A stretch of DNA of 64,000 nucleotides from Muricea muricata (taxonomy: Eukaryota; Cnidaria; Anthozoa; Malacalcyonacea; Plexauridae), in assembly GCA_963855995.1 (NCBI GenBank), contig OY979717.1, positions 46,218,044-46,282,043 of the forward strand, read 5' to 3'. The position numbers and the translations under genes are program-made. Within the stretch, counting starts at the first letter, position 1; the number at the start of each line of letters is the position of its first letter. Positions 53,699 through 64,000 of the stretch are shown here, one piece after another. The notes beneath the pieces were generated by a model that was not told where the DNA came from, did not search any database, and saw only the letters and a program-made list of their open reading frames with translations.

Positions 53699-54815
53699 TA
53701 CGGTGGCCCATAAGGGACACCTGAATATTATTTAAAGTTGTTGCATCTTTATTAAAGTTGCTGCATTTTTAATAAAGTTGCTGCATTTTTAATAAAGTTG
53801 CTGCATTTTTAATAAAGTTGCTGCATTTTTAATAAAGTTGCAGCATTTTTAATAAAGTTGCTGCATTTTTATTGAGCAGTTGCTGCATTTTTGATAAAGT
53901 TTCTGCATTTTTAATAAAGTTGCTGCATTTTTATTGAACAGTTGCTGCATTTTTAATGAAGTTGCTGCATTTTTATTGAAAACTTGCTGCATTTTTTACA
54001 GTGAAAGTTCATGAAGTACTTGTCGTATCCCAAACAACACCGAGTGCTCGCCTGCTCAGTCATGGTTGAGTTTCCATACCATGGCCAGAAATTTTAGATG
54101 TTTTCATGTCGATAGTTACGTACCATAGATGCATAGAACAGCAAAAACCTAATTTTCCAATTTGCAAGTAATGTTTTGTTCGAACTGCGGTATAGCTTTG
54201 CTTCTTGCCGCAAATTTTTGTCATTCTTGTGGAAGAAGTCTAGATCAAGAACGAACCAGTCAAACGGGAGGGAGCGAAGCAGCCGACGACGAAAACGAAT
54301 CTACTGTGCAGCAAAAAATGCAGCAACTTTATTAAAAATGCAGCAACTTTATTAAAAATGCAGCAACTTTATTAAAAATGCAGCAACTTTATTAAAAATG
54401 CAGCAACTTTATTAAAAATGCATCAACTGTTAAATAAAAATGCAGCAACTTTATTAAAAATGCATCAACTGTTAAATAAAAATGCAGCAACTTTATTAAA
54501 AATGCATCAACTGTTTAATAAAAATGCAGCAACGTTATCAAAAATGCAGCAACTTTATTAAAAATGCAGCAACTGTTAAATAAAAATGCAGCAACTTTAT
54601 TAAAAATGCAGCAACTTTATTAAAAATGCAGCAACTGTTTAATAAAAATGCAGCAACTTTATTAAAAATGCAGCAACTTTATTAAAAATGCAGCAACTTT
54701 ATTAAAAATGCAGCAACGGTATTAAAAATACAGCAGCTTTATTAAAAATGTAGCAACTTTAATAAAGATGCAACAACTTTAAATAATATTCAGGTGTCCC
54801 TTATGGGCCACCGTA
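53699..54815. mobile_element. Foldback element with inverted arrays of a 20-bp unit
   Basis: Outer ends TACGGTGGCCCATAAGGGAC and GTCCCTTATGGGCCACCGTA are perfect inverted copies. They flank arrays of TTGCTGCATTTTTAATAAAG: about 13 units in the left arm (53740-54000) and about two dozen, inverted, in the right arm (54310-54785). TATCTGG (53692-53698) and TATCTGT (54816-54822) form an imperfect target duplication. The 300-base centre contains a zinc-ribbon ORF. Array-armed inverted repeats are the hallmark of foldback transposons. Confidence 0.9.
54171..54335 (+). CDS. Zinc-ribbon peptide inside the foldback element
   Basis: A 54-codon ATG-led frame starts MFCSNCGIALLLAANFCHSC, two C-x2-C knuckles with the Gly that follows each in zinc-ribbon domains (C3, C6, C18, C21 in the reading used here). 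A polar, acidic tail (GGSEAADDENESTVQQ) leads into the first array unit, which contributes the last residues MQQLY and the stop TAA. I know the fold from the short zinc-ribbon families but cannot name the protein. It may be a captured host fragment or a product of the element. Upstream sequence has no clear exon. Expression is unproven. Confidence 0.5.
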   Translation: MFCSNCGIALLLAANFCHSCGRSLDQERTSQTGGSEAADDENESTVQQKMQQLY

Positions 54816-54822
54816 TATCTGT

Positions 54823-56294
54823 ACCATGCATGGTATATGTATTATCTTCAGTGCGGGTAAAAATAAGTAGCATTGCAAGTACAACATGAATATATAGTTT
54901 ACTATACATAAACGTGTGAACATATATGAAGTAGAGAGATATGACTGTCTAATATTATAGAGCATTGTTGGTACTAGTTTTTGCGTCTGGTAGCTGTTAG
55001 TTTAACCGAATAGTTTTAAAGACAAATTGCCAATGAGTAAATTGCATATTTTCATCTGATACGCAATGCGTTAAGTGATTTTACTAAAATAGTTTGTGCA
55101 TAACTGACCCAAGCCTATAGTCGTCTTCGCACTTTGAGACACAAAGCTTATGATCATCTATATCATCTATTTCTATTCATTCCTCACATTTTCGCATTAG
55201 ACGAAGCATTCTGGTTTACAGCAAACTCTGTCATGCTTTTGTGGAAGAGAAACTCGAAGGTCAGTGAAGTCAGTATAAAATGAAACGATACACATCCAAG
55301 TCAATGAACACTTCAGATCTATTACTGTAGAGAAAATTGTCAGCCATATACATCATATCTTAGATTTAATAGTATGTTATGGCCTAAAAATAGTTACATA
55401 TGTTTTACGTGTGTATATACTGTAGAAACAACCTTTATAAGCAATGACAAACATCTTAAAATATCAGCCTTCGACTGTAATCCAGTCACAGTATTAACAA
55501 ATTTAGTTGTTTTTTTCACTTTAAACAGTAACAAATATGACGGCAAACGTCGCGTTTCAAATGACAAACGTCAATTTACAAACATAAACAAACCCGCGAA
55601 AATTGGTTGCGCTAAATGATAGGACGCAAATTGCTATACGTAAAACGGAATGGTGCTTTATTATTAAAAGTTAAATGTGCATGGTAATGTGAATACTTAT
55701 AAGCACTTTATTTGCCGTTAATTATTAAATTTTTGAAGTTGTACGGGAACTTACTGGTTTAATGTTTAAAAAAAATTTACATTATAATTTGTCGTAAGCT
55801 CGTTTCGATCATCGCAAGATGTCCCGTATTTATGGAAATAAACAAAGCACCTGTTGAAAAGGATTGCAGCTACCTGCCGCGGGAGAAAAATCTTCATTTT
55901 TAAAAAGTTAAGACTGAATAGGGAAACAATGTTTTGCATTCCATTTCGCGAAAGATGGGAATGAGCCGGATGACAACGGAGATGAGGAATGTCAAAAATT
56001 TTGATTTTGCAGTATTTCGAATCATTTTAATTCTTCTGTTTAATAGCCTCGTTGTGTTAATCTTTTTAACCTCTGAGGGCTTATTTGAAAAACGCCTTTG
56101 TGTGAAATGAAATTCCTGAGTAAATATTATTATCTTTCTTTAATCTTTACTACCGTCACACTTTTCAAAAGCAGTTCCTGTATTAAAAATTTAATAACTG
56201 AATCGTGCTAAATTGTATAAAATGCTGATTTTTCTCAATGAAAATAGTTGTTCATTTCAAAGTCAATATCGAATTTAGACTTTTCATGTACGTT
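54823..56294. other. Intergenic, nothing recognised
   Basis: AT-rich sequence; an 81-codon frame at 55374 shows no family features and is not called. Confidence 0.4.
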
Positions 56295-56497
56295 CAGTGG
56301 CGGATCTAGCGTAAGTCAAAATAAATTACCACAGCTCATTCTAGGATATATTTACATTTTAAAATACCTTCAAATAAACTTCATTGGTTAGATTTTATTC
56401 TTTTGAAATTCATAACCTATGACATTGTTATAAAGTTATTTTGAATTTAAAATTGAGCTGCTATAATTTATTTTGACTTACCCTGGATCCGCCACTG
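56295..56497. mobile_element. hAT-type MITE (GTGGCGGATC family), copy 2
   Basis: CAGTGGCGGATCTAGCGTAA at left mirrors TTACCCTGGATCCGCCACTG at right, with TGTACGTT at 56287-56294 and 56498-56505. It lies in reverse orientation to the copy at 51310 and shares its interior. The clean 8-bp duplication assigns the family to hAT. Confidence 0.92.
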
Positions 56498-56505
56498 TGT
56501 ACGTT

Positions 56506-57504
56506 CGTTTACAAATACAAAGCTGGAAAACAGCCCTAATAACGTCATCCAATTATCATTCAGGTAATTAGTTAAAACTGAGTAGATTAGCGCGATTCTG
56601 ATCTTCAAAGCTAAGAACTTAATTCAATTAACGCAAGCCGAAAACAAACGATGATTAATTAAATAATATGGCTAGCTATAAATATATGTTTAATGATTGA
56701 ATCTGATAGTGACAGTTAACATGCATATACAAAACTGATATTTATATTGCGTGAACTAAGTAAACGTTCTCACAGTGGCAATAATTCAGTTTCAACCGAG
56801 CTCGTTAATAATGGTACGTTTCATCAATAATGGAATTTAGCAATGTTTTTTGAATGGTTTTCCTTGTATGTGCAATGTGGCAAATGCAATTGGTAAACGT
56901 GTTTGTATGTATTTCTTTGTTTGTTAGTGTTTATGTTACTTTACTGCTATAGCTACGGGGGTTGCCTAGCATGGGACTTAGGGTCCCGTTGGCTTCTTGC
57001 CGCTTTGGTTCTAGTTATCAAATAAAGTTGTTAAATTAAAAAATTGAATGAAGACCTTGGGATAATTCTTCAAAAGACGATTAGCCCGCGTAATTTTATA
57101 GTGTATGGCTAAATGAAGCATGATTATTAAACCTAACTCACTTCCGCGGACCCCTGGTCATTTTCCGTCGATCAATTTACACCCATATATACACACCACA
57201 AATATATTGTTTAGAGATTTATGTCTCGTGCTCTCTGTCTCGTTTTTTTATTTTTGGTCAGCGGTTGACTAAATTCAATTTTATGTTATTTTCAAGAGCT
57301 GAGCTTCGCGATTTTGCGAGACATGATCCTGCGTATTTCAGCCTCAAATCTGCAATTCTTACATTTTTTCAAAAGTGTAGCTAGGGTACCATACGTTAAC
57401 CAATCCGGACAACATTATTAAAAATTTTTGTTTTAGTTTCGCGTCATGCACCCTGATATTTAGTATCTGACCAGCTGAATATATGATTAGAAAGGTCAAG
57501 CCAT
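56506..57504. other. Intergenic with a LINE 3'-end-like stretch
   Basis: At about 56935-57045, GGGACTTAGGGTCCC (hairpin) is followed by TCAAATAAAGTTGTTAAATT, resembling a LINE 3' UTR and tail. No coding part is attached. The rest is unrecognised. Confidence 0.4.
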
Positions 57505-57512
57505 GCTAAGGG

Positions 57513-59147
57513 TGGCTACTTCGAAACCCGGACCGGACTCAGACTCGGACTGGGACTCGGACCCGAAGAAAAACCGGACTCGTGCTCGGACTCGCGTTTG
57601 AGAAACCCGGACTCGACAATAGAAAACCCGGGCTCCAATTCGAAAAATACTGGATTCGACGAAACTGGATTCTGATAACATCCGGAATCCGGAATAAATT
57701 CCGATATTTATTTGTCTGAGCGAAACATATAATCGCAATTCGCCAATACTGAGATAAAGGTCTGATGATATCAAAATTTATTTTGTAACTAGTCGTTTAT
57801 TAGTTATTTTATATATAGTAAATGTTTTTTGTAAGTTGCAAAATAATTTAAAAAACCCAAAACGCAACAGAATTTTAGGTGACTAGAAAATTTAAAATTT
57901 AGATTAAAAATAGAAAACTTAGCAACTAAATTTTGAATCAGTGCATGTGTTTGTACAGAGTATAGCCTGGTCCTCACTGGCGACATATAAGCAATATAAC
58001 AAAGGATAACTTTTCCTCAGAGGTTTACAAAGACAAAGCCCAATTTTCTTTTGAGTTTGCTTTTGTTCTATCACCATAGCTTATGTTCCTAGTCTTGTGC
58101 TTGCGTTTGTGCTAATGTCGCTAGTGAGGACGCGGCTTATGATCAAATGTCACGTACAAATTCTAAAATATTAATCAACGTGAACGCTTAGTTTTCAGAA
58201 TTGCTCTGATGTGCGATTGTTTGAGAAATGGCTTTAAGTCATCCGGTATCTAGATCAGTCCCGGCAAAAAGAAGGCATTTTTCTCCGCTACGCAATTTGG
58301 ATTGAGATGGTTAATTTGAACCCCTACATTGTGCACAAAGGCCGCGGCATGAACATTGTTATAAATTAAAGTATTTTGTTTCAATATCAAGTCGGCAAAA
58401 TATCTTGAGTCAAATTTTCTCAAGTCATAATTATTTTACCGCAAACATGAGTGCATTTGTATCGTAAACCGTTCAGTGGGGCTCGCTTTTAGTTTTTGAA
58501 CAAAAAGACACTAACGTAAGTAAGCAATGGAAATTAAATAACCGATCAAAAAGCGTTAAAAACATATTATATTGCATTCTTAGTGATGCCAATAAAAGGT
58601 GTCGCGGTAACTCGGCTCAGTACACCGACAATTCCCACAAATACTTTTGTCGATTCATATCATATTCAGTTTTCCAGTTTGCTCTTATTAACCGCTGAGA
58701 TGTAAATGTACATAAAACAAAACTCCGTTTACTTCATAGTATCGCGCTATATATAAAGTCATTACTGTCGTCATGTCAAATGTGTTCATAGAAACTATAC
58801 AGCATGGAGGTATATATAATATAGCAGAAAATGTGTCTAAATAGATCGTCACATCTGGCTAATTTGGGTTACTGATCATATTGCATTGAATACTTAAACT
58901 TAATTCATAACTAAGCATTCTAACATGTTGGTAAATGAAACCCATTACACTGGAGAATCTATTCCGGATGTTATCAGAATCCAGTTTTATCGAATCCAGT
59001 ATTTTTCGATTTGGAGTCCGGGTTTTCTACTGTCGAGTCCGGGTTTCTCAGACGCTAGTCCGAGCACGAGTCCGGGTTTTTCCCGAGTCCGGGTTTTCTT
59101 CGGGTCCAAGTCCGAGTCTGAGTCCCGTCCGGGTTTCGAAGTATGCC
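57513..59147. mobile_element. hAT-type inverted-repeat element, 1635 bp, 8-bp TSD
   Basis: Terminal inverted repeats of about 200 bp, rich in GACTCGGACTCGGA/TCCGAGTCCGAGTC words, end in TACTTCGAAACCCGG and CCGGGTTTCGAAGTA. GCTAAGGG flanks at 57505-57512 and 59148-59155. The interior has no transposase; a smaller inverted-repeat insertion lies at about 57967-58137. Confidence 0.88.
57967..58137. mobile_element. Small MITE nested in the 57.5-kb element
   Basis: CTGGTCCTCACTGGCGACAT at left mirrors ATGTCGCTAGTGAGGACGCG at right, about 170 bp apart. Non-coding. It is a second-level nesting. Confidence 0.7.
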
Positions 59148-59155
59148 GCTAAGGG

Positions 59156-59860
59156 TACCGCTGGTGTCAAAGCCGGAAGTTCCCATACCTTGTTTAAGTG
59201 CATACAGTAAAGGAGCTTATGATTGCTTATTAGATTTACTAATAGCTTTAACCTATACTAACCCAGAGTTATTTTCTGTAACTATTTGATATTCAAAACA
59301 GTTAATGACAAATGACTTTTACCTGATCATCATTTAAGTAAACACTTCATTTTTCGGTATGCATTCATAAACCTGTGAATAAAGAGCAGTAAAATGCTGG
59401 CCTATTTATCAGCAAGAAAATAATTGACAACTTATATCTAACTAAATTGCCACCTAAGTCGCCAAAACGCTATTATAAATAGTCTGTTGCTGTTTGCACT
59501 TATTTTTACCCTGAGATAATTGCATGCATCTGTGTTAATTTTAGTTCCTGCTCAATAGATTCGGTGTCAACTAGCCAATATTTTCTGTCGTAATCAGCTA
59601 TATATTTCCGCGGCGAATGTTTTGAGCGAAATCAATTATTTTCCACAGTTCTTTGATCTACCGCAATTTTTAACTCCGATTGTGTCCTTAAATAAATAAT
59701 TCAATTACACTTGTGTCACCAATAATATTTGTTCGTGTATATGACTTGTCACATATTCGATATAGAACATCTTTACCTTTATTCGTGTTTCGTGGGCGTT
59801 GTTAAACGCAAGTTTCAGCTTGAAGCAAAAAGTATTTTTTGTATCTTCTGTATCATTTAA
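59156..59860. other. Intergenic, nothing recognised
   Basis: No supported feature. Confidence 0.4.
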
Positions 59861-59861
59861 T

Positions 59862-60112
59862 TAACCGTAGCAAAAAAGATAGCGGCATGTCGATTTACCA
59901 GAATGCAATGCGGGTATCAAGTAAGAAAAACTGGAAAATAGATGAAAGAGGTAACGCCAATGGAATTAAATTTCAGCACAAGTGTGAAAACGACCTGTTG
60001 TCTTCTGTCTGTTCTTCAAAAGACGTTAATTTACCCTTTTGAAGCATTTCAGACCGCAATGCATTCTGTTAAAATCGACATCTGCTATCTTTTTTGATAC
60101 GGTGAATTGTAT
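59862..60112. mobile_element. MITE, ~250 bp
   Basis: ACCGTAGCAAAAAAGATAGC and GCATGTCGATTT at left are mirrored by AAATCGACATCTGC and GCTATCTTTTTTGATACGGT at right, with AGAATGCAATGCGG / CCGCAATGCATTCTG further in. Non-coding. Confidence 0.75.
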
Positions 60113-60429
60113 TTGTTATAGAAAATTGCCACATAAAAATTTCGCACGTAAATAATCTAAAAGCTACAGAAATTATTGATATACCGGCTATGCCCTTTCT
60201 GAGTTCAAATATTGTCTCCACAACTGTTTGGCAAAGTACCCAATCTATCATTCTATTATTCCTTTGAGAAAATCACATTGTTACGTATACAATGTCCAGT
60301 TGAAAAATGCAAACTTAGCCTTACTGCCGGGCTTGCTCTCGCTGTCACTGAACGTTTCTCTGAGAAAGACCTTGACACTGCAATTATTTCCACCATTACT
60401 GCTGAGAGTATGCACTCAAAAATCCCACA

Positions 60430-60715
60430 GGCGCGTTGCAAGTTGTCAATTTTACCTACTTCTTGCAACCTTGAGAAGAAATTGCAACAAACTTTTCAAT
60501 CTCATCAAGTTGCAACTTGTTATTTGCTGACTTGTTACGAGTTGTTCAAACAAAGTGCAGAACACCTGTGGACAACAACCTGGAACAAGTCCGTTGACAA
60601 CTTGCAACAGACTTCTCGTCAACAAGCTGTCGCAAGCCATGCGAGCACATCCTGATATCGGTTTGTTGTAACAAGTTGCTGTAAGATGTCAACAGACTAA
60701 CTTGTTGCCCGTTTT
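60430..60715. repeat. Dispersed AACTTG/CAGCAAG repeat, copy 3
   Basis: Words such as GTTGACAACTTGCAACAGAC and GTTGCAACTTGTTATTTG, and the ending CACATCCTGATATCGGTTTG, place it in the family found in the AOX introns. Confidence 0.65.
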
Positions 60716-60810
60716 TGGTTCTATAGATTGCTATATAAAGTCCAGGTATAATTGGGCCAAGTATTTAAAATATGAATTATAGTAATGTGGAAAGCCTAGT
60801 GCATTTTTTC

Positions 60811-61491
60811 TCAAGGTTGAGTGGGTGTGACTTTAGCTTGGTTAAAGTACGGAACAGGTCTGTTATAAACTGGAGGTTGAACGGCATCGCGGGTCGCCCT
60901 TTCATGGTGGGCAATTGCAGCTGCGGTTGTTCCCACGGGGTTAACAACGGTCTGACGCCGGGATGGCCTTTGAAACCAACGATGTAAGAAGATACCACCA
61001 GAAACAATAGCGAAGAAAATTGAGCCGACCACGGATACTGGGATAACCCATCCAGCAAGATATATAGCAGATTTCTTACATATTTTATTCGAGCCACAAT
61101 ATTCTCCTGGTCCACCACAATCGCGACTGGAGTGACATGTCTCCCCGACACAACTTCGTCTACATACATTGTGATCATCGATGTATCTGTGTTGACAACA
61201 ATATTCTGAGCTGGCGCAGTACGAGTTTGAATGACACTCCAGGCAACCCACCTGAACACATTTCTTAGAACGGCAACATTCGGCTACGCCACCACAATCA
61301 CCATCTGTTTTGCAGTCATGATCAAAACAGCTAGAAAATTGACAACTTTTTCCGTTGATTCCGGCACAGCAAACGCTGCCAGAACTGCAATCAGAATTTG
61401 AACTACACTCATCTCCTGCCAAAGCCAGTGAAATTTCATTCGAAATTATCACATTCCAAGTGAAAAAGAAAATCAGAGGTACGCTCCTCAT
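60811..61491 (-). CDS. Cysteine-rich single-pass membrane protein with PPxY tail
   Basis: An intronless frame of 226 codons. The ATG at 61489-61491 is the first in frame and begins a signal peptide (MRSVPLIFFFTWNVIISNEI, cleavage near ALA/GD). The ectodomain (~25-140) is packed with Cys in C-x5-C and CC patterns: DECSSNSDCSSGSVCC, CKTDGDCGGVAECC and CASSEYCCQHRYIDDHNVC. One transmembrane segment follows (LAGWVIPVSVVGSIFFAIVS), then a basic stop-transfer stretch (RWFQRPSRRQ) and a cytoplasmic tail with a PPVY motif that could bind WW domains. The Cys-x5-Cys ... CC spacing recalls small disulphide-rich or WAP-like modules, but I do not recognise the family. No defects are seen. Confidence 0.82.
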   Translation of the reverse strand: MRSVPLIFFFTWNVIISNEISLALAGDECSSNSDCSSGSVCCAGINGKSCQFSSCFDHDCKTDGDCGGVAECCRSKKCVQVGCLECHSNSYCASSEYCCQHRYIDDHNVCRRSCVGETCHSSRDCGGPGEYCGSNKICKKSAIYLAGWVIPVSVVGSIFFAIVSGGIFLHRWFQRPSRRQTVVNPVGTTAAAIAHHERATRDAVQPPVYNRPVPYFNQAKVTPTQP

Positions 61492-61559
61492 TTTGTGCGT
61501 GACGGTAAACGAATAAAATAAAATAAGATTAGAAATTATTTGCTTGAATGACACGAAAC

Positions 61560-62740
61560 TTCCTCTGTACTAAGCTTCTGTTCACGAGCACAAGGTCAAG
61601 ATTAACATACAATGTACTTATAATCGGATCCCGCTAATCCCAACAAAATGCAGCAAGTAAAGTTTATAGTTTTTCGTATGAGATAGTTGTGCTTCGTGGA
61701 GATTATTCACGTATAGTTCTTGCCTGTATTGGCTTCATAACAGTCACCGTAAGAGTGGAGAAGATAGAATTAACATTACGGCTATTCCATGTCAATTTTT
61801 TCTGCCTTATTAATTTAAATACATGAGCATTAAGGCGCTGTTACACAATGCAACTTGTCTCGCAATGAATTTATTTTAAAAATTGGAGTATCATGATCAG
61901 ATATGTTACACTGTGCAACGTTTCTTTAAACTTGCAATCTAAGACTGGGATCTATTTTCACATAGCGTGATTCTATTGGCTTCTCAACAAAAATATTGCG
62001 AGACATGTTGCAAGAGTGATGTTACACTGTGCAATGACTAGAAAAGGCGTTGCAGCGTAGCGGCAACCTTCACGAGATGTAGAACCTGATGCGTACGTCG
62101 TGCAATGCATCTCGCAACAAAAATGTTGCGCGACTTTTTGATTGCGAGGCATAGTAGCCTACACCTTGCATTTTCGTTGGCAACTTGTGCCGCAACAAAA
62201 TTGCGAAACAAGTTGCGTCATAAGTTGGATAAATCTTTAATCTTTATTCATAAACTCATTAATAATTCATGAAAAAATTCAAAAGAATTAAATACGTGTT
62301 TAATGAGTGTCTTTATATGTGATAAAACGCGCTTCAAATTTCCACTTGTATTTTCTCAGCTAATAAAAAGTTATTTTTGAAAATTATTTCGCCAATGCCG
62401 TGATATAACTGAGACGTTTTTGGAGCCGTTTAAAAAACTTGTAGCTAGTTCGTGTTTTATCACATCTAAGAAACTCCGCAGCGCGTCGTGTTTTAAATAT
62501 GATAAAACATTCCTACTCGTTTATTAAACATTATACATAAAATATCTTTTAACACGGTAGCCTAATTACTCTTATATATTCATTCTGATTTTCCGTGCCA
62601 TATAACTATCACCCATTATATCTAATACCCTTAACATTAATTATATTTACATACATACATACATACGTACAAATATACATACTTAATTACTTTCAGATAT
62701 ATAATTTATATTTATTTGTTTATAAGGGTAAAGCCGCTTA
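61560..62740. other. Intergenic with repeat-like sequence
   Basis: At 61845-62225 words GTTACACTGTGCAA and TTGCGAGACATGTTGC recur in both orientations, as in a decayed MITE. At 62236-62530, TGTGATAAAACGCG / GTGTTTTATCACAT may be another. ACATACATACATACGTAC is a short CATA repeat at 62651. No gene seen. Confidence 0.4.
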
Positions 62741-62742
62741 AA

Positions 62743-63190
62743 TTAAGAAAAAGACAAATCCTGTATATTTTTAGTCATTTCATCCGATAATTCGTTCCAC
62801 CCATGTGCTGCTCTATAAGAGAAACTTCTTTTTAGAAAATTAGTTTTTGGTTTAGGCAAAGATAATTTAATATTTTTACTCTTCAGAGAATAATTGCACC
62901 TAGGAGAATATGAGGAAGTACTAGAGCATTGTACATATTGTTTAAAATATGTATTGAGAAACAAATGACTCTAGCTCTTCTCTATAACGCAATACCTTTT
63001 GAGATTTATTTTACACTGTGCGTCAATCGTGTGCATACCCAGCTAAAAATCTCTGGGAAATCTTCCAAATTTTTAGACGATATCTAGATCCTATTATCAT
63101 ATACTCCGTTTTGGTATCGTTTAGCGTGAGTTTATTGCATCAAAGCCAACTATGAACATTCTTAAGATCTTTTTAAGTTTAATCTCGATT
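62743..63190 (-). pseudogene. CR1-like LINE remnant (RT C-terminus)
   Basis: Near 63170-63075 the minus strand reads DLKNVHSWL, a TGA, then CNKLTLNDTKTEYMIIGSRY, matching the post-palm region of the LINE at 30.7 kb. After a deletion it ends LSLPKPKTNFLKRSFSYRAA (62900-62810), matching that LINE's tail. Heavily decayed. Confidence 0.75.
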
Positions 63191-64000
63191 TCACTAGAAT
63201 GCAAAACTTCTCCAAGATTTCCCTCACCAGTTGATATATCTTCGTTTTTTTCAATATTACTCGCATGTTCATCCTCGCTAGCTCTCGTTAATTGATATGT
63301 CTTTATATAGATCGATTATTATTGTTTATATCCTAACCCTCGATATGGTTAACAAACTTTCGATGGACTTTGGCAGCTTAGAAGTTTGTGTCGGACATAT
63401 ATTTATTGCCGTTTGATCGTTCTGCCCGAGCGTTTGATTTAGCTACACAGGCATGTATCCGGCTGGTCAGACATTACCCTTTTCTGCCTGGAAATATTCG
63501 CTTTTACTATGCCATGTAACCAGTAGCACCTAAGAATCGAACCGCTATGTCCTGCAGCTCGGTGATCGCTATATGTACTACATTCGGCTATTCTCCACTA
63601 ATTTCCGTAAGCACAAATGCTTTAAGGTTTTCTAAAGTTCCTGATCGTTTTACCTTTTATAGGGCAAAGTTAGCCATACAAACCTTGTTAACTGTTGCAG
63701 AACACATTTTGTAACACTCCAGGAACATCTACACCTTCTGCACGATTCCGTTGTGTAGTCGATTATTTAATGTGGTGTGTTTTAACTCTATTGCCAAAGT
63801 CTTTTCACTCACATATAATTCGGCAAATTTATCTAAGGGCATGAATGATTTCGAAGCGATTTGGTAAGGTAAATCTTACCTTTCTTGATTCGTGTTCAAG
63901 TCACGACTCCCGTCTTTTAGTGTAACAGTGCCTTTGTACTGAACTTTGACAGCTCTGGATGCTTCGAAAAATGATAACGCATAAGCTAGTACAGTAGCTA
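63191..64000. other. Intergenic, nothing recognised
   Basis: No supported feature in the last 800 bases. Confidence 0.4.

Noticed and set aside
53740..54785. Regular 20-bp units resembling a CRISPR array
   Set aside because: Units are contiguous without unique spacers and lie in inverted arms of a eukaryotic foldback element.
58925..59210. Ser/Pro/Glu-rich frames
   Set aside because: They are translations of the GAGTCCGGGT-rich inverted repeat of the 57.5-kb element.
59839..60042. 67-codon frame
   Set aside because: It lies inside the inverted-repeat element at 59862-60112 and shows no family features.

Overview
This is intron-rich, AT-rich metazoan nuclear DNA, probably from a cnidarian or another early-branching invertebrate. 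No organism-specific marker settles this. The evidence is the intron/exon structure, an animal-type alternative oxidase, and a mobile-element mix (DIRS, CR1-like LINEs, Penelope-like elements, many hAT- and mariner-type miniature elements) typical of such genomes.

Host genes. The left 9.5 kb is one minus-strand gene, a mitochondrial alternative oxidase (AOX) read as nine exons from 9471 down to 526. All eight splice phases agree and the reading frame is 346 codons. At the right end (60811-61491, minus) lies an intronless gene for a secreted-then-anchored cysteine-rich membrane protein with a PPxY tail. A bZIP exon sits at 23359-23887 (plus). Three weaker first-exon candidates with promoter-like or splice-donor signals lie at 16616, 35381 (minus) and 45872. 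A fourth fragment at 25810 resembles the N-terminus of the DUF3504/Crypton-related family.

Mobile DNA dominates 19.9-63.2 kb. A 5'-truncated LINE lies at 19.93-21.41 kb. A DIRS element (minus, 27.8-35.1 kb) has its gag split by a plus-strand LINE (30.66-34.06 kb). A decayed Ty3/gypsy remnant follows at 35.56-36.84 kb. A two-ORF CR1-like LINE (minus, 37.55-43.2 kb) ends in a switched pentamer microsatellite, and a 752-bp palindromic element has landed in the first codons of its ORF2. Two head-to-head Penelope-like copies (44.4-50.6 kb) carry hammerhead-like motifs; the minus copy holds a 1.64-kb hAT-type element that carries a promoter and a first exon, and the plus copy holds a MITE. A dead pogo/Tigger-like transposase (51.17-52.86 kb) is split by a hAT-type MITE whose sister copy is at 56.3 kb.

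The most unusual object is a 1.1-kb foldback element at 53.7-54.8 kb. Its two arms are inverted arrays of a 20-bp unit, and its centre encodes a 54-residue zinc-ribbon peptide. Another is a 24.7-25.2 kb inverted-repeat element enclosing a tRNA-like Pol III unit. Most element genes carry stops or frameshifts, so this is a mobile-DNA graveyard with a few intact host genes at its edges. All calls come from reading the sequence alone; no database search was run.
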